The notes beneath the pieces were generated by a model that was not told the DNA's origin, made no database searches, and was given only the letters and a program-made list of their open reading frames with translations. This document shows, piece by piece, positions 55,238 to 64,000 of a stretch of DNA of 64,000 bases. The position numbers and the translations under genes are program-made. Origin of the DNA: Anolis sagrei (taxonomy: Eukaryota > Chordata > Lepidosauria > Squamata > Anolidae); the NCBI RefSeq assembly GCF_037176765.1, contig NC_090021.1:148683074-148747073 (forward strand), read 5' to 3'. Positions within the stretch are counted from its first letter, which is position 1. Each line of letters begins with the position of its first letter.

Positions 55238-55562
55238 CTGCAAAATATATACATGCCAAAACATTATTCATCTAAATCATCTTTGGACAAAAAAGCGTGC
55301 TACGTTACAGAGATAATCTCACAGAAACATACATTTTTGCTTTTAAATTGTACATTGATGGAAACTCCCTAAATCATTTCCTTAGAAAAGACCAACCAAA
55401 CAACTAAACATGGAACAATCTAGTGAGATCATTCATTTGGTGCAAGTAACTTGATGTGGGTACTTAATCTGAAATATGTCTTTATTTGTATGGAAGTTGT
55501 TGCTTTTATATGTTCTCATCTCTGAATTATGGCGACTGTAGCCTAGGGATTTCTTGGCTGAA

Positions 55563-55943
55563 TGTACCATATATACTCAAGTATAAACCGACCCGAATAT
55601 AAGCCAAGGCACCAAATTTTACCACAAAAAAACTGGGAAAGCTTATTGACTCGAGTATAAGCTGAGGGTAGAAAATGCAGCAGTTACTGGTAAATTTCAA
55701 AATAAAAATAGATATCAATAAAATAACATTAATTGAGGAATCAGTAGGTTAAATGTTTTTGAATATTTACATAAAACTGTAATTTAAGATAAGACTGTCC
55801 GGCTCTGATTAAATCATTATTCTAATCTTCAGTTTAAATGTGCTTATGTATCCCTCCAATAATAAGAGTAAAATAATAATAAGAAGAATGAAATCCAGAA
55901 TATATACCTCATTTGCTGTGTCATACTGTGTTTTTGTGTCAGG

Positions 55944-55976
<33 letters not shown>

Positions 55977-56325
55977 GAGTAAAATAATGGAAATGTAATA
56001 AAAGTAATAACAGAGTAAAATTATAAATGCAGTAACAATAAAAATAAAGTAAAATAATAAATGTAATAATAATAAAAATAAATAATACTACTAATAATAG
56101 AGTAAAATAATAAATGTAATAAATGTAATAAAAGAATAATACTGTAGAGTAAAATAATATAAATATAATAATAATAAATATATTAAAATAATTCATGTAA
56201 TAAAATGATACTAATAACAAAGTAAAGTAATAAATAACCTTGACTCGAGTATAAGCCGAGAGGAACTTTTTCAGTCTAAAAAAGGGGCTGAAAAACTAGG
56301 GTTATACTCGAATATATACAGTATG
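55563..56325. mobile_element. MITE with TATACTCGAGTATAAGCC ends, expanded by (ATA)n
   Basis: The left end 'accatatatactcaagtata' and right end 'ttatactcgaatatatacag' are inverted, each followed by a second 'gactcgagtataagc' block. The interior 55850-56230 is an AT-rich array of ATA/TAATAA repeats that makes the copy much longer than expected for this type. Confidence 0.65.
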
Positions 56326-56407
56326 TATACATATGTACGGATAGATGGATGGATGGATCAAAGGGATTCTTAGTAGGTAGAACACATGCTTTGCCCTGGT
56401 TGATCAG

Positions 56408-56552
56408 TCCTAGGCCCCTTCCACACAGCTGTATAAAATCCATATTGAACTGGATTATATGGCAGTGTGGGCTCAGATAATCCAGTTCAAAGCAGATTTT
56501 GTGGATTATCTGCCTTCATATTCTGAGTTAGATGGCTGTGTGGAAGGGCCAC
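56408..56552. mobile_element. MITE (GGCCCTTCCACACAG family)
   Basis: Ends 'ggccccttccacacagctgt' and 'ggctgtgtggaagggcc', interior 'gataatccagttcaaagcag'. Confidence 0.82.
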
Positions 56553-56766
56553 AACTTCCCTGCAAGGCTAATTGCCACAGTATACAATTTTGTTGCATCC
56601 ACAAGGTCTCATGACTGACAAAATACAGACTCTCTCCCTAACCCAGTTCATTTCAAAATATGGAAAGCGATCGGTATTAAAGAACAGCATGCATGTATTA
56701 ATACAGAATTAAAACAACAGATCGACACAGGTTATAATATGAAGAGAAATAAGTTTTACCACATAC

Positions 56767-57042
56767 CGTATGATTCCGTGATATCCATGACATCATCCAG
56801 TTGTGACTGTGACAGTTCTGATGCATCCGCATTGTAAACTATGAAGCTGACATCAATTGGTTCAAATGCTTTGCTATCAGAACATTGCCAATGGCAAAAA
56901 GATGGACTTTCAGGCGTGACACAATCTCTTTTTGCCTTTGAAGGGGGGCGTTTGCCCTTGGAGGCTTTCTGGGATTTCCCCCTCTCTGCTTTACCTTTAC
57001 TTCCTTGGTCTTTAGTCTTTTTATTCTCAGTTACCATGGATT
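56767..57042 (-). CDS. Unidentified gene X, internal exon with basic region
   Basis: 276 bases, phase 1 both sides. Acceptor 'tgttcattttccttttag', donor GTATGT. It encodes a lysine-rich segment (KGKAERGKSQKASKGKRPPS) and then a more ordered-looking part (SDSKAFEPIDVSFIVYNADA, SELSQSQLDDVMDITESY). This second part is the best candidate for a folded element and for a homology search. Confidence 0.75.
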
Positions 57043-57238
57043 CTAAAAGGAAAATGAACATTAAAGATCACTGTAAAGCTAGGCATTATCCTAACACACA
57101 ACTTATGTTGCTCTTTCCACAGCTTTGTGAGCAGTAAATTGCGACTTCTTTTTCTCTTGCCCAGTTTGGAATCCTGGACACCTCTTATTTTACTATCATG
57201 GTCTCTTTCCCAGGGAGTTTAAAGTTCTCTGTAACAGG

Positions 57239-57267
57239 AACACACACACACACACACACACACACAA
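57239..57267 (+). repeat. (CA)n microsatellite
   Basis: About fourteen CA units. From 57270 to 58190 no gene or named repeat was recognised. Confidence 0.95.
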
Positions 57268-58199
57268 ACCAATGGGCTGTTTCACAGTTTAGTCACTGGT
57301 CCTTTGGGTCACAATTATTTCAGCCTCATCATCTCCGTGGAATTTACCATCCCCACAAATGGCGCTTTTCTTCTGTTTTAAGAGCATGAAATCATCAGGG
57401 TGTAATGCTGGCTTACACTTAGCACACACTTTCTCTTAAATTCTACTGTAAAGGTATTCATCTCCAGCCTGCAAACATGGAGAGTTCCTCAGGAATTCAC
57501 TGCTGTCATCCTACCTGTGGGCTTTCCACTGTTTGTGTTTTTAAGATTTACGTGTGTGTGTCTTCATGTTTGTAATCTCAAATTGAGAATCACATTTTAC
57601 TGCTCTTCTTTTATCTTGGTTGTTTTTCTCGGTATGTTAAGGGTTGTTTTTCTCGGTATGTTCAGGGTTGTGTAATGAGGAACCTAATCTGATCATTTGT
57701 TGATCCTTCCTCCGTTTCAGCTCAAGATAGCATGGAGACTATGGACTCTACTGTCCCCACTCCTCCCTCTTCTCCTACTTTCTTTTAACATCTTTGTCTG
57801 ATGAAGGAAACGGAGGTTTCAGAAACTTGCACTGAGAATTTCTTGCCTTGTGGATTTATATCTAGGATTCAGTTAATCTGGAACCACATTTTTAAAATAA
57901 GGTTTATCTGCTATTCATATGCATGAGGGAACATGGACTGTATCACAGCCCTTTATATTAAGACAAATATGGGCAAATGGTTGATGTTCAGATGTTTTGA
58001 ATTCCCATCAGGCCTTATCATCACAATCAGTAGTTACACATTAGTGGGGCTAGAATTCAAAACATCTGCTACTTTCTTCCCATACTTGCATTTATCTTTG
58101 GGGCGAGATGATGGTATTCTTCAGATTACAACCTTACTACAAACCTGATGTAACCATCCTATTTACAGTTAAATATATGAAGTAGGTTGTTGTTATCAT

Positions 58200-59010
58200 T
58201 ATTATTGTATTGTCGAAGGCTTTCATGGCCAGAATCACTGGTTGTTGTAGGTTTTTTGGGCTATATGGCCATGTTCTAGAGGCACTTTCTCCTGACGTTT
58301 TGCCTGCATCTATGGCAAGCATCCTCAGAGGTCCTTTCTCTGAAAGGACCAGGCAGTGACATCTCCAGCTCATCCTTTGTTTGGGTATCAGCCAGCATGT
58401 CAACGACTTAAATCAAGAAATAGTTTTCTAAGATCTAAAGAGACACTCACTGGAACACCCCAGCAAGCGAGAGTCCAAAAGTGGCAGGCTCAAACCCAGA
58501 ACCTCAATCAATGGCTGATACCAAATGAGAGACTCCCCCCTGGGCACACAGAAAACTGGGCAACTTGGAAGGCACTGAACAGACTGCGCTCTGGCACCAC
58601 GAGATGCAGAGCCAACCTTATGAAATGGGGCTACAAAGTGGAATCCACGACATGCAAGTGTGGAGAAGAGCAAACCACTGACCACCTGCTGCAATGCAAC
58701 CTGAGTCCTGCTACATGCACAATGGAGGACCTCCTTGCGGCAACACCAGAGGCACTCCAAGTGGCCAGATACTGGTCAAAGGACATTTAATCAACTACCA
58801 AGCTTGCAAACTCTGTGTTTTGTCTGTCTGTTTGTTTGTTTTGTTAAAAATGTAATACAAATATCTGATTGCTCCTGACACGATAAATAAAAAACAAATC
58901 CTCAGAGGTTGTGACCTCACAACCTCTGAGGATGCTTGCCATAGATGCAGGTGAAACGTCAGAAGAAAATGCCTCTAGAACATGGCCATATAGCCTAAAA
59001 AACCGATAAC
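58200..59010. mobile_element. Penelope-like inverted pair interrupted by LINE family A
   Basis: The reverse-strand unit 58200-58337 and the plus-strand unit 58905-59010 are inverted copies of the hammerhead-motif family. Cores are 58329-58295 (CTGAGGATGCTTGCC...GCAGGCAAAACGTC) and 58926-58960 (same with GGTGAAACGTC). The LINE A fragment lies between them. Confidence 0.65.
58340..58895 (+). mobile_element. LINE 3' end, family A
   Basis: Open frame to 58790 with GTPQQARVQKWQAQTQNLNQ, CKCGEEQTTDHLLQC and ARYWSKDI, then an untranslated tail ending TTGCTCCTGACACGATAAAT. More complete than the copy at 1165-1535. The tail equals the SINE2 3' end. Confidence 0.8.
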
Positions 59011-59530
59011 AACCCATCATTATTATTACTTCCAGCAATAAACATAAAACAATGCTATTGTGATATTTCCTAGCTCCATCTGAATTTGAAAGCTATACTT
59101 GGGCAAGCCTGGTTCATACTTGGATGGGAGACTGCAAACAAATACCAGGAACTGAAGGCTACTTTTCAGAGGCACAAACTGGCAAAACCACCCCTGAGTA
59201 TTACTTCCTTAAGAAAACACTATAAAATTAATGGGGCCACCATATGTCAGCAAGTGACTTGAAGTCACACACATACCAAACAGCAAAATGGTGAAAGAAA
59301 TAAAAAGTTAAAGATGTAAAAAAAGGATGGGCTACAGGGACCTTCCAGATGTTTTGTGTCTGCCACTCCTTTAATTCCTTTTCTTTTCTCCAATTGGTCA
59401 TGGCATCAGCTTCTGTCCTTAGCACTTTCATTCCCTCTTGCCCAAAGGTATATTTAACACCCCATCCCATCCACTGCTTGTACCTCACTGGAGTGTCCCA
59501 CAGCCTAATCCATTTCTCCCAGCCCCTTAC

Positions 59531-59611
59531 CTTCTTTGGTCCCCTTGTCTCCTTCTTTGGTTTCAGGTTCTGCAACCTCTTCCTTCAGTACTGGGAGCTG
59601 ATTTGTTTGTT
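59531..59611 (-). CDS. Unidentified gene X, internal exon
   Basis: 81 bases, phase 1 both sides. Acceptor 'tcaattcctccttctgcacag', donor GTAAGG. It encodes QTNQLPVLKEEVAEPETK, then EGDKGTKE. Short and acidic, but it joins both neighbours in frame, which supports it. Sequence from 59612 to 60035 shows nothing else recognisable. Confidence 0.65.
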
Positions 59612-60039
59612 CTGTGCAGAAGGAGGAATTGAAACAAATAAATCAAGGGCAGCCTCAATGGGCAAGTCCTTCTTTTCATGCTGCTCCATGCAAGGAGTGG
59701 GCCTGATGCATGTGGATAACTTTTGCCTTCATGGAGGAGTGTTCCATTATAACCTGGGTTTCTGCCTGACAGCTAGAGCCATGTTGTACTTTTGGCTTCT
59801 TCTGTGATCTATCTTCTGCACCCATTAATCATCATTTTCAGTAACATCTTGTTTTATACCAGGGACTTGTTCTGTATTTAGCTACTCCTAAACATCTTGA
59901 TTATGCCTCAGGTTAATGCCATGTCCTATCCATGATGTTTAGGTATTTGGATCTGTTTTAAATTGTAGTTACTGTTCATTTTATATTAATAGTAACTTGC
60001 AATACGCTTTACTTCTTTTTTTGTAATGGATTTTGGGAG

Positions 60040-60595
60040 ACTTTTTTGTGTCAGGAGCAACTTGAGAAACTGCAAGTTGCTTCTGGTATGAGAGAATTGT
60101 CCATCTGCAAAGACGTTGCCTAGGCGACACCCACATGTTTTGATGTTTTTCCCATCCTTGTGGGAGGCTTCTCTCATGCCCCTGCTTGAGGAGCTGGAGC
60201 TGACAGAGGGAGCTCATCAGTGCTCTCCCCGGATTCGAACCTCTGACCTGTCAGTCTTCAGACCTGCCGTAGAGCCCCCGGTGGCACAGTGGGTTAAACC
60301 CCTGTGCCAACAGGACTGAAGACAGGTCGCAGGTTCGAATCCGGGGAGAGCGTGGATAAGCTCCTTCTGTCAGCTCCAGTTCCTCATGCAGGTACATGAG
60401 AGAAGCCTCCCACAAAGATGGTAAAAACATCAAAACATCCGGGCGTCCTCTGGGCAACATCCTTGCAGGCGGCCAATTCTCTCACAACAGAAATGACTTG
60501 CAGTTTTTCAAGTCGCTCCTGACACAACAACAACAAAAAAAGAAGTCCTGCCATCATAAGGGTTTAACCCATTGTGCTACTAGAGGCTTTTAAAT
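60040..60595. mobile_element. SINE2 inserted in SINE2, opposite orientation
   Basis: A reverse-strand copy (60040-60277, resuming 60541-60595) is split by a complete plus-strand copy (60278-60540). 'cctgccgt' and 'cctgccat' at the borders look like the target duplication. The result is a 0.5-kb near-palindrome. Confidence 0.85.
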
Positions 60596-60904
60596 ATTTG
60601 CTATGCAACGACACCTGAGAAACTGCATTTTGAGGCCTACTTGCATGTTGCCTCTTTAAAAAGGCAAACCCTTAAACCTCCCAGGCCAAGTTTCCAAGGA
60701 GGCGCTAAGAAGTGAGAAGATAGAGATTCAACAGGGTTTATTTGCAAATAAGAGACCTGCGGTAGCAGCATAAAATGAAAATGCCACACGAATGAAACCT
60801 CTCTGTGGCCCAGTCTGTGTATATGCATTTTGTGTGTGTATATGTGTGTATATATTTGTGTATATGTGTGTTTAAGCGGTTATACATAAATACAAATGTG
60901 GTTA

Positions 60905-61232
60905 TGCCGAAGCCCCAAGTGTCGCAGTGGGTTAAACCACTGAGCTGTTAAACTTGCTAACCAAAAGGTCGCAGGTTCGAATCCAGGGAGCGGCATGAGC
61001 TCCCGCTGTTAGCCTCAGGTTCTGCCAACCTAGCAATTCGAAAACATGCAAATATGAGTAGATCAATAGATACCTCTCTGGCGGGAAGGTAATGGTGCTC
61101 CATGCAATCATGCCAGCCACATGACTTTGGAGGTGTCTATGGACAATGCTGGCTCTTGGGCTTAGAAATGGAGATGAGCACCAACCCCCAGCCCAAGTCG
61201 GACATGACTGAACTTAAAGTCAGGGGAACAAT
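60905..61232 (+). mobile_element. SINE1 (tRNA-derived), full length
   Basis: Head 'gccccaagtgtcgcagtggg', box-B-like 'ggtcgcaggttcgaatccag', body, and tail 'cttaaagtcaggggaac'. Confidence 0.88.
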
Positions 61233-61324
61233 GTGGTTATGTGCATGCGTTGTAGTGTTTTTTTTATTTTTTTAGCTTTTTAAGTCTCTTCCGCTGAGTT
61301 TTTCAGAATTTTTATGAGTGATCA

Positions 61325-61423
61325 TCACTTAGTGTATTGTGTCCAAATTTGGTGTCAATTCACCCAGTGGTTTTTGAGTTATGTTAATCCCACAAACTAA
61401 CATTACATTTTTATTTATATAGA
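61325..61423 (-). mobile_element. Helitron 5' end fragment
   Basis: Reverse complement of the Helitron start ('gtcaattcacccagtggttt', 'aacattacatttttatttat'). Confidence 0.7.
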
Positions 61424-61885
61424 TTTATTTATTTATTTACTATATTTCTATACCGCCATTCTCACCCCGGGGGCGACTCATGGCGGTTTACAGAATGGCA
61501 CAATTCAATGACCATAACAATATAAAAATAGCTAAAACATTTAAACATAGATACAAATTCACTATATAATAATATCAATAAAAACACCATAAAACAATAA
61601 ATCCTCTGCATTTCATTACCAAATCATTATCCAGTCACGTTGTCCAGCCATTCCGAGATCAGAGTTTATCTACTACACTGTATTTGGGAAAGCCTGCTCA
61701 AATAGCCAGGTTTTGACTCTTTTACGAAATGTTAAGAGGGTGGGGGCCGATCTAATGCCCCCAGGGAGGGCATTCCACAGCCGAGGGGCCACCGCTGAGA
61801 AGGCCCTGTCTCTCGTCCTGCCAGCCGAACCTGTGAAGATGGCAGGACCAAGAGCAGGGCTTCCCCAGTATTCCACTCCTTTTTT
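61424..61885 (-). mobile_element. L2-type LINE 3' end
   Basis: On the reverse strand: RAFSAVAPRLWNALPGGIRS, then KRVKTWLFEQAF, stop, and a 3'UTR ending at 'accgccattctcaccccg' and (TTTA)n. Confidence 0.82.
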
Positions 61886-62005
61886 GAAAGACTGGTCCCA
61901 AATTTACAAATAATCATAGAGATAGGGAGCATTAATTACAGCTTGGTTTTCCTCAGATATGCAATATGACATACATAAAAACCAAAAGTTACCGTTTTTG
62001 CATAC

Positions 62006-62190
62006 CTTCAGGAATTTTTTCCTGACTCTCTTTCCACTTTTCTTTATTATCTTGAATAATCAACAACAAGTGTTCCTTAAATCGAGGTATGTCTAAAACT
62101 GATAAAAGCTGTCTTTCTGTGCAAGTCCCAGTTTCAGGACTGTCAGTTTCATCATCTTCACTTTGACTTTCACTTGTATGTTGACTCTGA
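62006..62190 (-). CDS. Unidentified gene X, most 5' exon in window
   Basis: Acceptor 'ctttttttccgcccgcag', donor GTATGC. It enters with one base and leaves in phase 1. It encodes QSQHTSESQSEDDETDSPET, then ERQLLSVLDIPRFKEHLLLI and IQDNKEKWKESQEKIPE. The part from ERQLL on looks helical and amphipathic. Further exons must lie beyond 64000. Confidence 0.72.
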
Positions 62191-62589
62191 CTGCGGGCGG
62201 AAAAAAAGAAAAGACAATTAAAATGAGGTCGCAACAGATGAAATGACTTATTTGGATGAACCTTGTGGTCTCGTCCAGTTCTATTTTTCTATGAACACTC
62301 CATAGGGACTACTTGAGAGTGTTTTTTTTTGTTTTGTTTTTGTTTTTGTTTATCTAGATGTATTACAACCTGGCTTCTGGCAAATTATAGAATAAAGACG
62401 GCCTCCATTGCCTTGGTTACAATGGGAATTGAACACAGAGAATTTGTCCCTGTAAATTCTTCCGGATGTTCCATACCATAAATCATGACACGATCCTGGA
62501 CAACCTTGCTGTTATGGAAACTGGAGACACTGTTTGGTAGTGGTTCCTTTCCTTCTTAGAAGGGAGAGCTCAAAAACAAATATGTTTTA

Positions 62590-62800
62590 ATGTGTTGACG
62601 AAGGCTTTCGTGGCCAGAATCACTGAGTTGCTGTGAGTTTTTTGGGCTGTATGGCCATGTTCCAGAAGCATTCTTTCCTGATGTTTTTCATCTCCAGATA
62701 ACCTCTGAAGATGCTCGCCACAGATGCAGGCAAAACTTCAGGAGAGAACACTACTGGAAGATGGCCATACAACCCCCAAAACTCACAGCAATCCATATAT
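62590..62800. mobile_element. Penelope-like/hammerhead-motif inverted pair, old
   Basis: Starts 'gacgaaggctttcgtggcca' on the reverse-type arm and returns through CTGAAGATGCTCGCC...GCAGGCAAAACTTC to 'aaactcacagcaatcc'. Core residues altered. Confidence 0.6.
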
Positions 62801-62939
62801 TTTTTAATTTCATGTAGAAGACACTGAACCAGTATCTTCAAGCTGCAGGCCAGCCTATAGCACAGAAACAGGTTTGGTCACATTAGCAGATGGCCTGGTC
62901 TGGAAACTATATTCCTGTTTTTTTGGGGTGTTTTGTGTG

Positions 62940-63645
62940 TGTGTCCATGTGTGCTTGAGGACCGGGACATCTGTAGGGATACCAAGGTGCTTGTTTATAA
63001 AGCTATTGTCCTCCCAACCCTGCTATACGCCTGCGAGACGTGGACTATCTGCAGACATCACATGCAACTCCTGAAACGATTCCATCAGTGCTGCCTCCAG
63101 AAAATCCTGCAAATCTCTTGGGAAGACAAACGGATATACGTCAGCATGCTGGAAGAAGCAAAGACCACCAGCATTGAAGTGATGGTCCTCCGCCATCAGC
63201 TCCGCTGGACCGGCCACGTTGTCCAGATGCCCGACCACCATCTCCCAGAGAAGTTGCTCTACTTCGAACTCAAGAATGGAAAACAGAATGTTGGTGGGCA
63301 GGAAAAGAGATTTAAAGATGGGCTGAAAGCCAACCTTAAAAACTCTGGCATAGACACTGAGAACTGGGAAGCCCTGGCCCTTGAGCGCTCCAGTTGGAGG
63401 TCAGCTGTGACCAGCAATGCTGTAGAATTTGAAGAGGCATGAATGGAAGGCAAAAGAGAGAAACGTGCCAGGAGGAAGGCGTGTCAAGCCAACCCCAACC
63501 AGGACCGCCTTCCACCTGGAAAACAATGCCCTCACTGCCGGAGAAGATGCAGATCAAGAATAGGGCTCCACAGTCACCTACAGACCCACCAAAACATTGA
63601 TCCTGGAAGACTATCCTACTCGGCCAACGAAGGATCGCCTAAGTA
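62940..63645 (+). mobile_element. LINE fragment, family B
   Basis: A frame to 63442 reads VYKAIVLPTLLYACETWTIC, CLQKILQISWEDKRI, LRHQLRWTGHVVQMPD and WRSAVTSNAV. A second short frame follows with CPHCRRRCRSRIGLHSHLQTH, a C2H2-like finger. This is the region after the RT in a widespread non-LTR family. Clade not resolved. 5' truncated. Confidence 0.82.
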
Positions 63646-63659
63646 AGTAAGTAAGTGTG

Positions 63660-63890
63660 TGTGTGTTAGGAGCGACTGCAAGTTGCTTCTGGTGTGAGAG
63701 AATTGCCTGTCTGCAAGGACATTGCCCAGGGGACACCCGGATGTTTTGATGTTTTACCATCCTTGTGGGGGGCTTCTCTCATGCCGCCGCACAGGGAGCT
63801 GGAGCTGACAGAGGGAGCTCATCCGCGCTCTCCCCGGATTTGAACCTACGACCTGTCAATTTTCACTCCTGCTGGCACAAGGGTTCCTGT
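63660..63890 (-). mobile_element. SINE2, reverse strand
   Basis: From 'tgttaggagcgactgcaagt' to 'gctggcacaagggttcctgt'; head partly replaced. The last 110 bases of the window show nothing recognisable. Confidence 0.8.
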
Positions 63891-64000
63891 TGATTCTATT
63901 GGACTCTCAGCAGCTATCAGTGTCAGCAACAATGCTATTTTTCTGGGCCATTTGTCCAGTGTAGGACTTAAAGCCACTGTTTGCTGTGCATCAATTCTTC

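Larger units (their letters stand above)
51684..62190 (-). other. Unidentified multi-exon gene X, 3' part
   Basis: Five exons on the minus strand: 62190-62006, 59611-59531, 57042-56767, 55237-54953, 52042-51684. Each has a pyrimidine-AG acceptor and GT donor. Every internal junction is phase 1, so the exons are interchangeable in frame. They read 394 residues continuously to a stop. The protein is hydrophilic, rich in Glu, Lys, Ser and Gln, with a short predicted-helical segment (LLSVLDIPRFKEHLLLII). The start is outside the window. The composition resembles long axonemal or sperm scaffold proteins, but that is only a guess. It does not match ANKRD66 or MEP1A, the mammalian neighbours of PLA2G7. 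Confidence 0.7.

Noticed and set aside
62933-63442. 169-codon frame as a host gene
   Set aside because: The motifs (LLYACETW, ILQISWEDK) identify it as a LINE remnant with a second diverged copy at 18286.

Overview
This is a window of vertebrate nuclear DNA, almost certainly from a squamate reptile and probably an iguanian (Anolis-like) lizard. Two host genes are recognised: TDRD6 on the plus strand and PLA2G7 on the minus strand, arranged tail to tail as in the human 6p12.3 block. The repeat background also fits a lizard: CR1 and L2-type LINEs, three tRNA-derived SINE families, Helitrons, several hAT families including a SPIN-like fragment, an R4-like LINE and Penelope-like fragments. Species assignment is inference.

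Layout. Positions 1-1540 are nested LINE and hAT debris. A GC-rich promoter (about 1610-2109) leads into TDRD6. Its first exon (2110-7660) holds nearly all of the protein. Three small exons (10873-10991, 11116-11205, 15283-15354) finish it, giving a predicted 1943 residues, and a polyadenylation signal lies at 15602. Positions 15.6-20.2 kb are repeat-filled convergent intergenic DNA. PLA2G7 runs from about 43.2 kb down to 20187. Ten coding exons were placed, all in compatible phase, covering 403 residues and the full Ser-Asp-His triad. The signal-peptide exon was not found. A CpG island at 42.85-43.31 kb with a splice donor at its end is the likely non-coding first exon.

From 43.3 to 51.6 kb I see almost only repeats, including a 0.6-kb unclassified sequence present twice. 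A second minus-strand gene occupies 62190-51684. Five consecutive exons, every junction in phase 1, encode 394 residues of a charged, low-complexity protein ending in a stop and a poly(A) signal. I do not recognise it, and its 5' part lies beyond the window.

TDRD6 is a germ-granule multi-Tudor scaffold and PLA2G7 a secreted phospholipase. They are neighbours by conserved synteny, not by shared function. Most of the remaining sequence is transposable elements, many nested and several forming long inverted repeats inside PLA2G7 introns.
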